Assembly (NCBI GenBank): GCA_017509205.1
Contig: JAFWQF010000011.1
Coordinates: 1-33,313, forward strand
DNA length: 33,313 nt
Reading direction: 5' to 3'
Source: Clostridiales bacterium
GTDB lineage: Bacteria > Bacillota > Clostridia > Saccharofermentanales > Saccharofermentanaceae
Part shown: positions 16,137 to 24,456 of the stretch, in pieces
How positions within the stretch are numbered: the stretch's first letter is position 1
Layout of the letters: the number at the start of each line of letters is the position of its first letter
Notes under the pieces: generated by a model
Databases searched by the model: none
What the model saw: the letters and a program-made list of their open reading frames with translations, nothing else
Told to the model about the DNA's origin: nothing
Translations under genes and position numbers: made by a program

Positions 16137-16193
16137 ATCCTCCCTATTCATGAAGCTTTAAGCTGTTGCTTATGGCCTCATTATAGGGAGGAT
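16137..16193 (-). promoter_or_regulatory. Hairpin that can sequester the VWA ribosome binding site
   Basis: In the minus-strand RNA, ATCCTCCCTAT (16193-16183) is the exact complement of ATAGGGAGGAT (16147-16137), which contains the VWA Shine-Dalgarno GGGAGG. The 35-base interior folds further through TAAGC-AACA-GCTTA (16172-16159) and an ATGAG/TTCAT pairing. The whole makes a long imperfect stem-loop ending seven bases before the ATG at 16130. It has no T-tract, so it is a translation control element rather than a terminator. Confidence 0.6.
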
Positions 16194-16242
16194 ATGATTC
16201 TTAGTGGTCGCCTTGAAAGCGACATTTATCAGAGTGAGTTTC

Positions 16243-17757
16243 TTATGCTTTCTTAAGAACGATGACGTTCCATGAAGCAGGTGAAAGCTCTGCCTTGAAA
16301 CCTGTTTCGGTTACTTCGTAATCAGTCTTCGCGATGGGCTTTACCTTCTCTTCTTCAGCGGAGTTGACTGCAAGCATGTCAGAGCTCTCAAGAGCGTGAT
16401 ACTCAGCGACCTTGTAGCCTTCGAATCCTCTGAGGTCAACCTCGAAAGGTACTGTCTCATCGATAAGACGGTTGACTGCGAAGATGGTGAGCTGCTCTTT
16501 TTCTTCGTTATATACGGGAACAGCCTCAACGTCCGTTACTTCCTCGTGCTTGGAGGTCTTATGTGTTCCGGTCTTCATGACGGGCTTGAGAGCAGCGCCT
16601 CTGCCGTACTTTGAAGCATGATAGAACGGATAGAAGATTGTCTGTCTCCATGCTGCTCCGCCGTGTTCGGTCATTACGGGAGCAATGACGTTAACGAGCT
16701 GCGCCAGGCATGCGATCTTAACTCTGTCTGCGTGCTTGATGAACTTGATGAGAGCAAGGCCGTCAGCGATCGCATCTTCATATGTGTAGTGATCTTCAAG
16801 AAGATGAGGATGCAGACCCCAAGGCTTCTTCTCCATTGTCTCGCTGTCCTCAGCGGATGCGTGATACCAGCAGTTCCACTCGTCGAACGAGAGATTTACT
16901 GTCTTCTTGCTGTGCTTCTTGCCCTTGATGTAATCGCATGTTGCGATGACTGCGTTGATGAACTCATCTACATCGTCAAGGCTTGCGAAGAAGTCTGCAG
17001 TATCGCCTGCACGGTTCTCGAAATACTGGTGAAGCGAAATGTAGTCTACGTAGTTGTATGCCTGATCGAGGACCTGTGCCTCCCACTCACCGAATGTTGG
17101 CATGCCTACGCCTGAGCTTCCGCATGCAACGAGTTCGATAGTCTCGTCCATCATCTTCATTGCCTTTGCAGTCTCAGCAGCGATGTGACCGTATTCCGCA
17201 GCGGACTTCTGTCCTACCTGCCAGGGACCGTCCATCTCGTTTCCGAGGCACCAGAGCTTGATGCCGTAAGGCTCCTTGTCACCGTGCTCTCTTCTGAGAT
17301 TTGCGTAATAGCTGTCCGTATCGAGGTTGCAGTATTCGAGGAGATTGAGCGCATCGGGAACGCCTCTTGAACCGAGGTTGACTGCCATCATTACCGATGT
17401 TCCGGCTTTCTTTGCCCACTTTGAGAATTCGTTGATTCCGACTTCATTCGGTTCAAGCGTTCTCCATGCAAGATCGAGTCTCTTCTTCCTCTGATCCTTG
17501 GGGCCTACCGTATCTTCCCAGAAATAGTTTGATGCGAAATTTCCGCCCGGATATCTTACGGTGGTTACACCGAGTTCCTTAATGAGTTCGATGACATCCT
17601 TACGGAAACCATCCTCATCGGCAGCAGGATGACCGGGTTCATAGATGCCGTCATAGACCGCGCGTCCGAGATGCTCGATAAAAGAACTGTAAAGCCTGTC
17701 ATCGATATCGGCGATCTTGAAATCCTTCTCGATTATCATCTTCGTTTTTTCTGCCAT
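16243..17757 (-). CDS. GH51 alpha-L-arabinofuranosidase
   Basis: A 504-residue glycoside hydrolase of family 51, without a signal peptide and so intracellular. The (beta/alpha)8 barrel carries the acid/base glutamate E174 in LWCLGNEMDGPWQ and the nucleophile E294 in NLSFDEWNCWYH. RYPGGNFASNYFWEDTVGP (about residues 68-86) is the substrate loop of the family. The last ~150 residues form the beta-sandwich typical of GH51. It removes terminal L-arabinofuranosyl units from arabino-oligosaccharides. GGAGG lies nine bases before the ATG. It is divergent from the AraC-GH43-esterase operon, which fits arabinoxylan breakdown. Confidence 0.93.
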   Translation of the reverse strand: MAEKTKMIIEKDFKIADIDDRLYSSFIEHLGRAVYDGIYEPGHPAADEDGFRKDVIELIKELGVTTVRYPGGNFASNYFWEDTVGPKDQRKKRLDLAWRTLEPNEVGINEFSKWAKKAGTSVMMAVNLGSRGVPDALNLLEYCNLDTDSYYANLRREHGDKEPYGIKLWCLGNEMDGPWQVGQKSAAEYGHIAAETAKAMKMMDETIELVACGSSGVGMPTFGEWEAQVLDQAYNYVDYISLHQYFENRAGDTADFFASLDDVDEFINAVIATCDYIKGKKHSKKTVNLSFDEWNCWYHASAEDSETMEKKPWGLHPHLLEDHYTYEDAIADGLALIKFIKHADRVKIACLAQLVNVIAPVMTEHGGAAWRQTIFYPFYHASKYGRGAALKPVMKTGTHKTSKHEEVTDVEAVPVYNEEKEQLTIFAVNRLIDETVPFEVDLRGFEGYKVAEYHALESSDMLAVNSAEEEKVKPIAKTDYEVTETGFKAELSPASWNVIVLKKA

Positions 17758-17985
17758 GCTAAGATCCTCCGGTGAAAATAGTCTGCTTTGCGTTAAATGC
17801 AGAATCTATAACAGTATATATGATTTTGCGCTTTGAAAGTATCACCTCGCGCACATTTCAGGCAATGACTTTTCGTACGGATAAATTGATTTATCCTATT
17901 TTCCTCTTCGTATTGCGGATATGTGGTGTTATTATATTGATATTAGCTTCGTTATATTTGGGACTTGTGGGGAAAAACAACCGTT
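17758..17985. promoter_or_regulatory. Divergent control region between GH51 and the AraC operon, with an 18-bp palindrome
   Basis: The 228-base gap contains the perfect dyad GGATAAATTGATTTATCC at 17879-17896 (8-base arms around TG), roughly in its middle. A minus-strand TATACT (17818-17813) is a candidate -10 box for the GH51 gene, without a clear -35. The plus side is AT-rich (TTATTATATTGATATTAG, 17929-17946) but I see no unambiguous -35/-10 pair. The dyad is a good operator candidate for shared control. Confidence 0.6.
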
Positions 17986-18804
17986 ATGATTGATATATTG
18001 TATTCAGGGTACAGCTATACGCACAAAGAAGGAATCAGATTTGACACCGAATCAGGCCATGCAGGTTTTGAATGCTGGCTTCTGGTATTTTCGCACAGTC
18101 CGGTGTACTTTCCATCCGAAGAAGGAATGAAGCTCTGCCCTCCCGAGACAGTGATACTGTTCCCGCAGAATACGCACAAGTTCTATTTCTCTCCCACGGG
18201 CGAACCCTACACCAACGACTGGATCCACTTCAAGACAGATGAGAACATCATCCTTGATTTCCCTCTCAAGGGAGTTCCCTTCCAGCCTTCAGACACAGAT
18301 TACATCCACAATCTGATCAAGCTCATTTCCTGGGAGACACAGATCAACAAAGACCCTTCAAGCCCGGTAATATCTGACCTTTTCCACGCGCTTATCTCAA
18401 AGCTTTCCGCGGACGTTACGGTCAGTACGGACTCCCCTTACAGAGGCCAGCTTGTTGCATTGAGAAAAGAGATAATCCTCCATCCCGAAAAGAACTGGAC
18501 TGTCGCCATGATGTCAGACAATTTAAGCATCAGTCCCGCGCATCTTCAGCTCCTCTACAAGAACACTTTCGGCATCTCATGCATGAACGACGTCATCAAG
18601 GCCAGGATAAAGCTGGCACAGGACAAACTCTTATATTCAACGGATACAATAAGCGCAGTCGGAGAACAGTGCGGCTACAGGAACACAGAGCATTTCTGCA
18701 GGCAGTTCCGCAAGTTCACGGGCCTCTCTCCGCGCCAGTACAGAATAACAGCGTTGACTAAAAACAACAGGGAGATAAACAACTATGAAGAAACAGGCAC
18801 TTAA
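17986..18804 (+). CDS. AraC-family transcriptional regulator
   Basis: A 272-residue regulator with an N-terminal cupin-like sensor (about residues 10-110, with the typical FPQNTHKFYFS segment) and a C-terminal AraC domain of two helix-turn-helix motifs. The second motif ends EQCGYRNTEHFCRQFRKFTGLSPRQYR, the family signature. I prefer the ATG at 17986 to a TTG at 17965, because a GGGGA stretch precedes it. It overlaps the GH43 gene by 20 bases, so regulator and enzyme are translated together. It probably senses an arabinose- or xylose-containing sugar and controls its own operon and the divergent GH51 gene. The ligand is inferred from context only. Confidence 0.9.
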   Translation: MIDILYSGYSYTHKEGIRFDTESGHAGFECWLLVFSHSPVYFPSEEGMKLCPPETVILFPQNTHKFYFSPTGEPYTNDWIHFKTDENIILDFPLKGVPFQPSDTDYIHNLIKLISWETQINKDPSSPVISDLFHALISKLSADVTVSTDSPYRGQLVALRKEIILHPEKNWTVAMMSDNLSISPAHLQLLYKNTFGISCMNDVIKARIKLAQDKLLYSTDTISAVGEQCGYRNTEHFCRQFRKFTGLSPRQYRITALTKNNREINNYEETGT

Positions 18805-20221
18805 CCCTTACCTTCCGTCATGGGAATACGTTCCTGACGGCGAGCCTTATGTGTTTGACGGACGTGTATACGTCTACGGTTCACATGATGCTTTCGGCGG
18901 ACATGTTTTCTGTCTGAATGACTACGTATGCTGGTCCGCACCGGTCGATGACCTCGGAAACTGGAGATACGAAGGCGTCATCTACAAGAGAACGCAGGAT
19001 CCATTAAACCAAGACGGTCACATGGCTCTCTACGCTCCTGACGTCACCATCGGACCTGACGGAAGATACTATCTCTACTATGTTTTAGACAAGGTCAGCG
19101 TCGTATCAGTAGCAGTATGCGATACGCCTGCCGGCAAATATGAGTTCTACGGTTACGTTCACTACAGCGACGGCACACGTCTCGGCGACAGAGAAGGTGA
19201 CGATCCGCAGTTCGATCCGGGCGTTATCACCGAAAACGGACTCACTCATCTTTACACCGGCTTCTGCCCCATCGGCGACAAGTCAAGACACGGTGCCATG
19301 CACACGGTCCTCGCTGAAGACATGCTCACTATCGTAAAGGAACCCAGATTCCTTGCACCTTCACAGCCCTACTCCGCAGGAAGCGGTTACGAAGGCCACG
19401 AATATTTCGAGGCTGCCTCCATCCGCAAGAGAAACGGCATCTACTATTTTATCTATTCTTCCGTTGTTCTTCACGAACTCTGCTACGCTACATCCGATTC
19501 ACCTGACGGTGAATTCAAATACGGCGGCGTAGTTGTTAGCAACTGCGACCTTCACATCGGCGGATACAAGCCTGCCGAAAAGCCCGTCTTCTATACTTCC
19601 AACAACCACGGAAGCATCGAGGAGATAAACGGTCAGTGGTACATCTTCTATCACCGCCACACAAACGGAACCGTCTTCTCAAGACAGGGCTGCGCTGAAA
19701 AGCTCTCATTCAACGATGACGGTTCGATCATCCAGGCACAGATGACTTCATGCGGTCTGAACGACGGACCTCTCAAGGGCGAAGGCTGGTATCCTTCCTA
19801 CATCTGCTGCAACCTGTTTAACGATACGGAACAGATGTATACGGGCGGTTCTTGGGGTCACGGCATGTTCCTCGATTCCCAGTTCGCAAGGATCACCCAG
19901 GATGAGGAAGACCGCGATGAGAATACCGGCAGCGGATATATCACCAACATGACGAATTCCACCACTGCAGGCTTCAAGTTCTTCGATTTCAAGAACAGCC
20001 GCGTAAGCAAGATCACCATCAGAGGCTACGGCAACGGTGTCTTTGAAGTCAGGACCCAGATCGGCGGCGACGTTCTCGGAACGATCCCTGTAGAGAACTT
20101 CAACTACTGGACAGACATTCCCTGCGACATCAAGCTTCCTGACGGAAATCACAGCATCTACTTCACTTTCAACGGAAACGGCAATCCCGATTTCGCAGGA
20201 TTTGATCTCAAGGAGGACTGA
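18785..20221 (+). CDS. GH43 family glycosidase with C-terminal carbohydrate-binding-like domain
   Basis: A 478-residue protein whose five-bladed beta-propeller holds the GH43 catalytic set: the base D18 in EYVPDGEPYVF, D86 in YAPDVTIGPDGRYY, and the acid E209 in HEYFEAASIRK. The C-terminal ~130 residues (GSGYITNMTNSTTAGFKFFDF to the end) resemble a CBM6-type jelly roll. GH43 enzymes cleave xylosyl or arabinofuranosyl units from arabinoxylan fragments. There is no signal peptide, so it acts on imported oligosaccharides. Its start lies within the 3' end of the AraC gene with AGGGAGAT as ribosome binding site. The stop is three bases before the esterase start. Beta-xylosidase and arabinofuranosidase activity cannot be separated from sequence. 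Confidence 0.9.
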   Translation: MKKQALNPYLPSWEYVPDGEPYVFDGRVYVYGSHDAFGGHVFCLNDYVCWSAPVDDLGNWRYEGVIYKRTQDPLNQDGHMALYAPDVTIGPDGRYYLYYVLDKVSVVSVAVCDTPAGKYEFYGYVHYSDGTRLGDREGDDPQFDPGVITENGLTHLYTGFCPIGDKSRHGAMHTVLAEDMLTIVKEPRFLAPSQPYSAGSGYEGHEYFEAASIRKRNGIYYFIYSSVVLHELCYATSDSPDGEFKYGGVVVSNCDLHIGGYKPAEKPVFYTSNNHGSIEEINGQWYIFYHRHTNGTVFSRQGCAEKLSFNDDGSIIQAQMTSCGLNDGPLKGEGWYPSYICCNLFNDTEQMYTGGSWGHGMFLDSQFARITQDEEDRDENTGSGYITNMTNSTTAGFKFFDFKNSRVSKITIRGYGNGVFEVRTQIGGDVLGTIPVENFNYWTDIPCDIKLPDGNHSIYFTFNGNGNPDFAGFDLKED

Positions 20222-20224
20222 TAA

Positions 20225-21559
20225 ATGCTCAGACAGACTTCAATAAAGAACGGCAAGGTCCAAGGTCTCCCCGGAAATGATCCGAGGATAACCGTATACA
20301 AAGGCATTCCTTTTGCAGCTCCCCCGGTCGGAGACCTGAGATGGAAGGCTCCGCAGCCCTGCGAGGACTGGGAAGGAACTCTTGAGGCATATCAGTTCGG
20401 TCCCATTTCCGTACAGGATCAGCCTGCTGTCGGAACAGACATCTACTGCAAAGAATGGCACGTGGATCCTGACATTCCGATGAGTGAAGACTGCCTCTAT
20501 CTCAATGTATGGACACCCGCTAAGACAACCGATGAAAAGCTCCCCGTACTGCTCTGGTATTTCGGAGGGGGCTTTCAGTGGGGTTATACCGCAGAAATGG
20601 AATTCAACGGCGAGCGTCTTGCACGCCGCGGAATCGTCGTCGTAAGCGTTAACTACAGACTTGCGGCACTTGGCTTTTTAGCTCATCCTGATCTTACCGC
20701 GGAATCACCTGACGCACCCGCAAACTTCGGCCTTTTGGATCAGAAGGCAGGTCTTAACTGGGTTAAGGACAACATCGCGGCATTCGGCGGAGACCCTGAG
20801 AACATCACCATTGCAGGCCAGTCCGCAGGCGGCGGCAGCGTTCTCAACCAGATGACGAACGAAGACAATTTCGGCATCATCAAGGGCGCAGTAATCATGA
20901 GCGGCCTCATCCGCTTCCCCGGAGATGACATCCTCTTCCCTGTTGAACTTGATAAGGCTGAGGAAAAGGGCAAGGAGTTCCTTGAATATCTCGGCGTAAG
21001 CAGCATTGCCGAAGCACGAAAGCTCGATGCATTCGAGATCAGGAACAAGTACGGTGAGTGGGCTCAGAATCACCCGAGATTCGCTCCCTGCGCAGATGGC
21101 GTAAATTATAAGACTGATGCCCTCATGAGCTTTGAGGGAAACAAGTTTAACGGTATTCCCGTCATCGCCGGATATACCATCGATGAATTCGATTTCGGCG
21201 GAGTTCATGTAGTCGAAAAAACGGTCAAGGAATCATGCGCAAAGGCAGTCGCTTCAGGCGCCGGCCCGATCTATGTATATGAATTCGGCACGGATATTCC
21301 GGGCGAAGACAACCCCGGCAATTTCCATTCAGTAGACCTCTGGTTCTGGTTCGACAATGTCATCAAGTGCTGGAGGCCCATGCGCGGAAGACATTTCGAC
21401 CTTGCAAGACAGATGGCAAATTACCTTGCAGGATTCGTTAAGACGCATGATCCCAACTGCAAAGACGATGACGGCACACAGATGCCCGTTTGGAAGGCTT
21501 ACAGCAGCGGAGATGCAGACGTTATGAAATTCACATCAGAAGGAGCAATACCCTCTTAA
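20225..21559 (+). CDS. Type-B carboxylesterase family protein, compact
   Basis: An alpha/beta-hydrolase of 444 residues. The nucleophile serine S200 sits in AGQSAGGGS, the oxyanion HGG-type loop is replaced by YFGGGF (about residues 112-117), and the histidine is H368 in NFHSVDLWF. The acidic member is probably D320 or E321 in GYTIDEFDFGG. The segment between the acid and the histidine is only about 47 residues, much shorter than in usual type-B esterases of around 500 residues, so a cap or insert region is missing. AAGGAGG precedes the ATG and only three bases separate it from GH43. The operon context suggests deacylation of sugars, for example acetyl or feruloyl groups on arabinoxylan fragments. 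Confidence 0.85.
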   Translation: MLRQTSIKNGKVQGLPGNDPRITVYKGIPFAAPPVGDLRWKAPQPCEDWEGTLEAYQFGPISVQDQPAVGTDIYCKEWHVDPDIPMSEDCLYLNVWTPAKTTDEKLPVLLWYFGGGFQWGYTAEMEFNGERLARRGIVVVSVNYRLAALGFLAHPDLTAESPDAPANFGLLDQKAGLNWVKDNIAAFGGDPENITIAGQSAGGGSVLNQMTNEDNFGIIKGAVIMSGLIRFPGDDILFPVELDKAEEKGKEFLEYLGVSSIAEARKLDAFEIRNKYGEWAQNHPRFAPCADGVNYKTDALMSFEGNKFNGIPVIAGYTIDEFDFGGVHVVEKTVKESCAKAVASGAGPIYVYEFGTDIPGEDNPGNFHSVDLWFWFDNVIKCWRPMRGRHFDLARQMANYLAGFVKTHDPNCKDDDGTQMPVWKAYSSGDADVMKFTSEGAIPS

Positions 21560-22332
21560 GATCCGCTCTTCTCCTCTTCTTCACTGTCAGATACTTCATC
21601 TTCGTTTTCTACTTCGGTTTCATCTGACACTTCAGGATCCGGTTCCTCAGTTTCTTCTGCGGAATCGGATTCTTTTTTGAATGTCTCGGGTGCGATCTTG
21701 TTACCGAACTTGTCTACGCCGTCAAGCTTGTCGAAAACAGGCATATGGACGCATGCGCAGAAATACCACGGCAGCGAAATACAGAAGCAGACGAGTACGG
21801 GAATGAATCTGTAGTCAAGAACAATGAGGAAACCGATAGCGATGAAAGCAGCCTGGATAAAGAGCATGATGAGTGTCCTTACAGGATGAACGATAACCAG
21901 TATGATCGCATTCTTGAAAAGATCCTTGGTCTTATTATAGTAATGAGACTGCATGGGAAAGATATAGAGCATAAGTGCGAAAACAAGTACAAACAGTATG
22001 ACGCATACCGTCATGATGGCCTCTGATGTATTTGATCCCACCTGTCTTGAATAATAGAAGTCATATCCGAGAGCGCCTTCGACTACAAGAATGATCAGCC
22101 AGACAACAGTAGCCTGCTTGAAGTTCTTTGCGAAAGCCTGAAAGAATTCCCTGGTAACAGCAACATCTTCGTTATGAAGGATCTTATAGATTATGTTCTC
22201 CATCGCGCTGATGGATGCACCGATAGTAAAGATAGGAATGCTGCATACGAGAACCAGCAGGTTGACCCAAATGAGATCTGCCGCTCTGCCGAGAAACTGC
22301 ATCAAAGGACTGTCATATCTGAATAAATTCAT
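21556..22332 (-). CDS. DUF624 / YesL-like membrane protein
   Basis: A 258-residue membrane protein with about five hydrophobic segments. It starts NLFRYDSPLMQFLGRAADLIWVN, the recognisable beginning of the YesL/DUF624 family. These proteins accompany CUT1 sugar transporters and YesM/YesN systems in Firmicutes; their job is unknown. The C-terminal ~50 residues are very acidic (repeated E, D and S), which is unusual and may be a disordered tail. The stop codon shares the palindrome TTAA with the stop of the convergent esterase (21556-21559). A strong hairpin (22401-22432) separates it from the permease genes, so it may have its own promoter. Confidence 0.85.
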   Translation of the reverse strand: MNLFRYDSPLMQFLGRAADLIWVNLLVLVCSIPIFTIGASISAMENIIYKILHNEDVAVTREFFQAFAKNFKQATVVWLIILVVEGALGYDFYYSRQVGSNTSEAIMTVCVILFVLVFALMLYIFPMQSHYYNKTKDLFKNAIILVIVHPVRTLIMLFIQAAFIAIGFLIVLDYRFIPVLVCFCISLPWYFCACVHMPVFDKLDGVDKFGNKIAPETFKKESDSAEETEEPDPEVSDETEVENEDEVSDSEEEEKSGS

Positions 22333-22400
22333 GGAAGTCTCCCAAATAAAACTATCGATAATAATACTCTAAAGATTGCATTTATTCTATCCCTTTAAAT

Positions 22401-22432
22401 GTTTCAGGCGTCCCTTCCGGGGCGCCTGAAAC
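22401..22432 (-). terminator. Strong hairpin between the permease genes and the DUF624 gene
   Basis: GTTTCAGGCG (22401-22410) and CGCCTGAAAC (22423-22432) pair perfectly. The interior CCC-TTCC-GGG extends the stem across one wobble pair. The minus-strand tail ATTTAAAGGG is only partly T-rich, so it may act as a partial terminator or an mRNA 3'-end stabiliser for the permease transcript. Confidence 0.55.
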
Positions 22433-22466
22433 ATAAACCGTTGAAACACAAAGGACGTTATTATTT

Positions 22467-23351
22467 TTATTCCTTAACGCCGCCGATTGTGAGACCTGTA
22501 ACAAAGTATCTCTGCAGGAACGGATAGACGAACAGGATAGGTACCATGGTAACGATCGTAGCAGCTGCTCTGATCGATGTAGGTGTGATCGTCGTACCTG
22601 AGTTCTTGAGACCTTCAACTGATCCGGCGGATTTCATTGCAGTCTGGAGCTGCTTCATGAGCTCGTACTGAAGAACTGTGTATTCATCATGCATCTTGTT
22701 GTAGATCATTGCGTCGAACCAAGCGTTCCACTGATATACAGCAACGAAGAGTGTGATCGTAGCATAAACGGGCTTACACAGAGGTGAGATGATGCTTACA
22801 AAGATCTTGAAGTAACCAGCACCGTCGATCTGTGCGGATTCCTCGAGGGAATCAGGAATAGCGTTCATGAAGTTACGGATAACCAGCATGTTGAATGCGC
22901 TGACAGCACCCGGGATAACGTATACCCAGAAACTGTTTGTAAGGTGGAGCTTCTGGAAAACGATGTATGTCGGGATGAGACCGCCGTTAACGTACATTGT
23001 GATAACCCAGAAGATCGAGAAGCTCTTCTTGAAGAGGAACTTCTTTCTGCTGATTACGTATGCGAGGATCGCATTTGTAATGAGTGAGATAGCTGTTCCA
23101 AGGAATGTTCTTGCGACTGTAACGATAGCAGCCTGTCTGTAGCTTTCCTTTGCGAAAACTGCCTTATAGTTGTCCAGTGTCCATGCATGAGGTATGAAGT
23201 GGATTCTGTGTGTGATCGTATCGAAACCGTCGTTAAACGAAATAGCGAGGGTGTTGATAACGGGGTAAAGCGTTACCATAACGAACACAACGAGGAATAC
23301 TACAAGGAATACCTCAAAGGCAATATCGCCTGCACCATATTTCTTTTTCAT
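22467..23351 (-). CDS. Carbohydrate ABC transporter permease (YtcP/LplC type, CUT1)
   Basis: A 294-residue inner-membrane permease with six predicted helices. The EAA loop that contacts the ATPase is EESAQIDGAGYFKIFVSIISPLCKP (about residues 191-215; key residues E, G and P). The C-terminal LQRYFVTGLTIGGVKE is the usual ending of this family. It forms the channel with the permease encoded 14 bases upstream. Import of complex oligosaccharides is typical, driven by a shared MsmX-like ATPase that is not encoded here. Confidence 0.92.
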   Translation of the reverse strand: MKKKYGAGDIAFEVFLVVFLVVFVMVTLYPVINTLAISFNDGFDTITHRIHFIPHAWTLDNYKAVFAKESYRQAAIVTVARTFLGTAISLITNAILAYVISRKKFLFKKSFSIFWVITMYVNGGLIPTYIVFQKLHLTNSFWVYVIPGAVSAFNMLVIRNFMNAIPDSLEESAQIDGAGYFKIFVSIISPLCKPVYATITLFVAVYQWNAWFDAMIYNKMHDEYTVLQYELMKQLQTAMKSAGSVEGLKNSGTTITPTSIRAAATIVTMVPILFVYPFLQRYFVTGLTIGGVKE

Positions 23352-23365
23352 ATCTTTCCCCTCCC

Positions 23366-24325
23366 TTAGAATAACCGTTCATCACCGGTCTTCTTGGCAG
23401 TCCAGTTGCCAAGGCAAACAAGTATGAGAGCAATGATACTCTTGAAGATACCTGCTGCAGTACCGAGAGAGAAGTCGAACTGAGAAATACCCCAGTCAAG
23501 AATGAATACGTCGAGGATCTTGGAAACATCAGAGATAACGTCGTTACCGAGGATGTACTGAAGTTCGAAACCTGCGTTGAGAACGTTACCGATGTTGATG
23601 AGGAGCAGGATCATGATCGTAGGACGGAGTGAAGGAAGTGTGATGTACCAAACCTTCTGGAATCTGGAAGCACCGTCCATGTCAGCTGCTTCATAAAGTG
23701 AAGGATCGATCGAAGTGATAGCTGCGAGATATATGATCGCATTCCATCCTGTTTCTTTCCAGACATTCGCGAAAGCGACGATCCACCAGAAATAACCTTT
23801 GACCGCGAAGAAGTCGATTGGCATCTGACGTCCGCATACATTCATGAGGAACTCGTTGACGATACCGTCGGAAGCGAGGATGTCTCGAACGATAGCGGTA
23901 ACGATGATCCATGAAAGGAAGTGAGGCATGTAAGAAATTGTCTGAACGAATTTCTTAGCGAACATTACTCGGACTTCATTAAGGATCAGTGCGAAAAGGA
24001 TCGCGGTTACGAAATGGAATACGAGATTGATAACACCCATGCAAAGCGTATTTCTGAACGCCAGGAAGAATGTTTTATTTGCAAATAACTTCTGGAATTT
24101 AGCAAATCCGACCCACTGTGACTTAAGGAAGCCTTTGGCCGGCTTGTAATCCTGAAATGCCGTAATCCAGCCTAAAACAGGAACATAGTAGAAAATGATT
24201 CCGTAGACAAGTAAAAGGAACGAGGAAATAAGAAGAAACGGCTGTCTTCTGGCTTCTGCCCACTTGTTAACTTTTTTGGACTGAAGATCCCCGGTCTGTA
24301 AAGAACTAATTGCATTACGTGACAT
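23366..24325 (-). CDS. Carbohydrate ABC transporter permease (LplB/YteP type, CUT1)
   Basis: A 319-residue partner permease with six helices. A hydrophilic N-terminal stretch (about 35 residues) precedes helix 1. The EAA loop is YEAADMDGASRFQKVWYITL (about residues 212-231), followed by PSLRP. It is the first permease gene of the operon, 131 bases after the binding-protein stop. That gap contains a terminator-like hairpin, so the permeases should be made at lower levels than the binding protein. Confidence 0.92.
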   Translation of the reverse strand: MSRNAISSLQTGDLQSKKVNKWAEARRQPFLLISSFLLLVYGIIFYYVPVLGWITAFQDYKPAKGFLKSQWVGFAKFQKLFANKTFFLAFRNTLCMGVINLVFHFVTAILFALILNEVRVMFAKKFVQTISYMPHFLSWIIVTAIVRDILASDGIVNEFLMNVCGRQMPIDFFAVKGYFWWIVAFANVWKETGWNAIIYLAAITSIDPSLYEAADMDGASRFQKVWYITLPSLRPTIMILLLINIGNVLNAGFELQYILGNDVISDVSKILDVFILDWGISQFDFSLGTAAGIFKSIIALILVCLGNWTAKKTGDERLF

Positions 24326-24372
24326 GCTAAACCTCTTAAGGGATTATGAGTAGTGTTTTGAGAGAGAGTAAG

Positions 24373-24412
24373 AAATAAAGGGCGGCCACAGGCTGATGCC
24401 CAATGGCCGCCC
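24373..24412 (-). terminator. Intra-operon terminator/attenuator after the binding-protein gene
   Basis: On the minus strand, GGGCGGCCA (24412-24404 side) pairs with TGGCCGCCC (24388-24380 side). A nested GGC-TGAT-GCC stem fills the loop, and TTTATTTCTT follows. A second small hairpin TGCCT-TTTC-AGGCA lies at 24432-24445. Partial termination here would give excess binding protein over permeases. Confidence 0.7.
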
Positions 24413-24456
24413 CTCAGTTTTTTTGTTGTTATGCCTTTTCAGGCACTCCGGATCGA

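Noticed and set aside
16201..16230. Terminator after the GH51 gene (GTCGC/GCGAC hairpin)
   Set aside because: The stem is short and no T-tract follows on the minus strand, so read-through towards the VWA gene seems likely.
17813..17850. CcpA cre site before the GH51 gene
   Set aside because: TTGCGCTTTGAAAG has pieces of a cre site but lacks the required TG...CG...CA arrangement.
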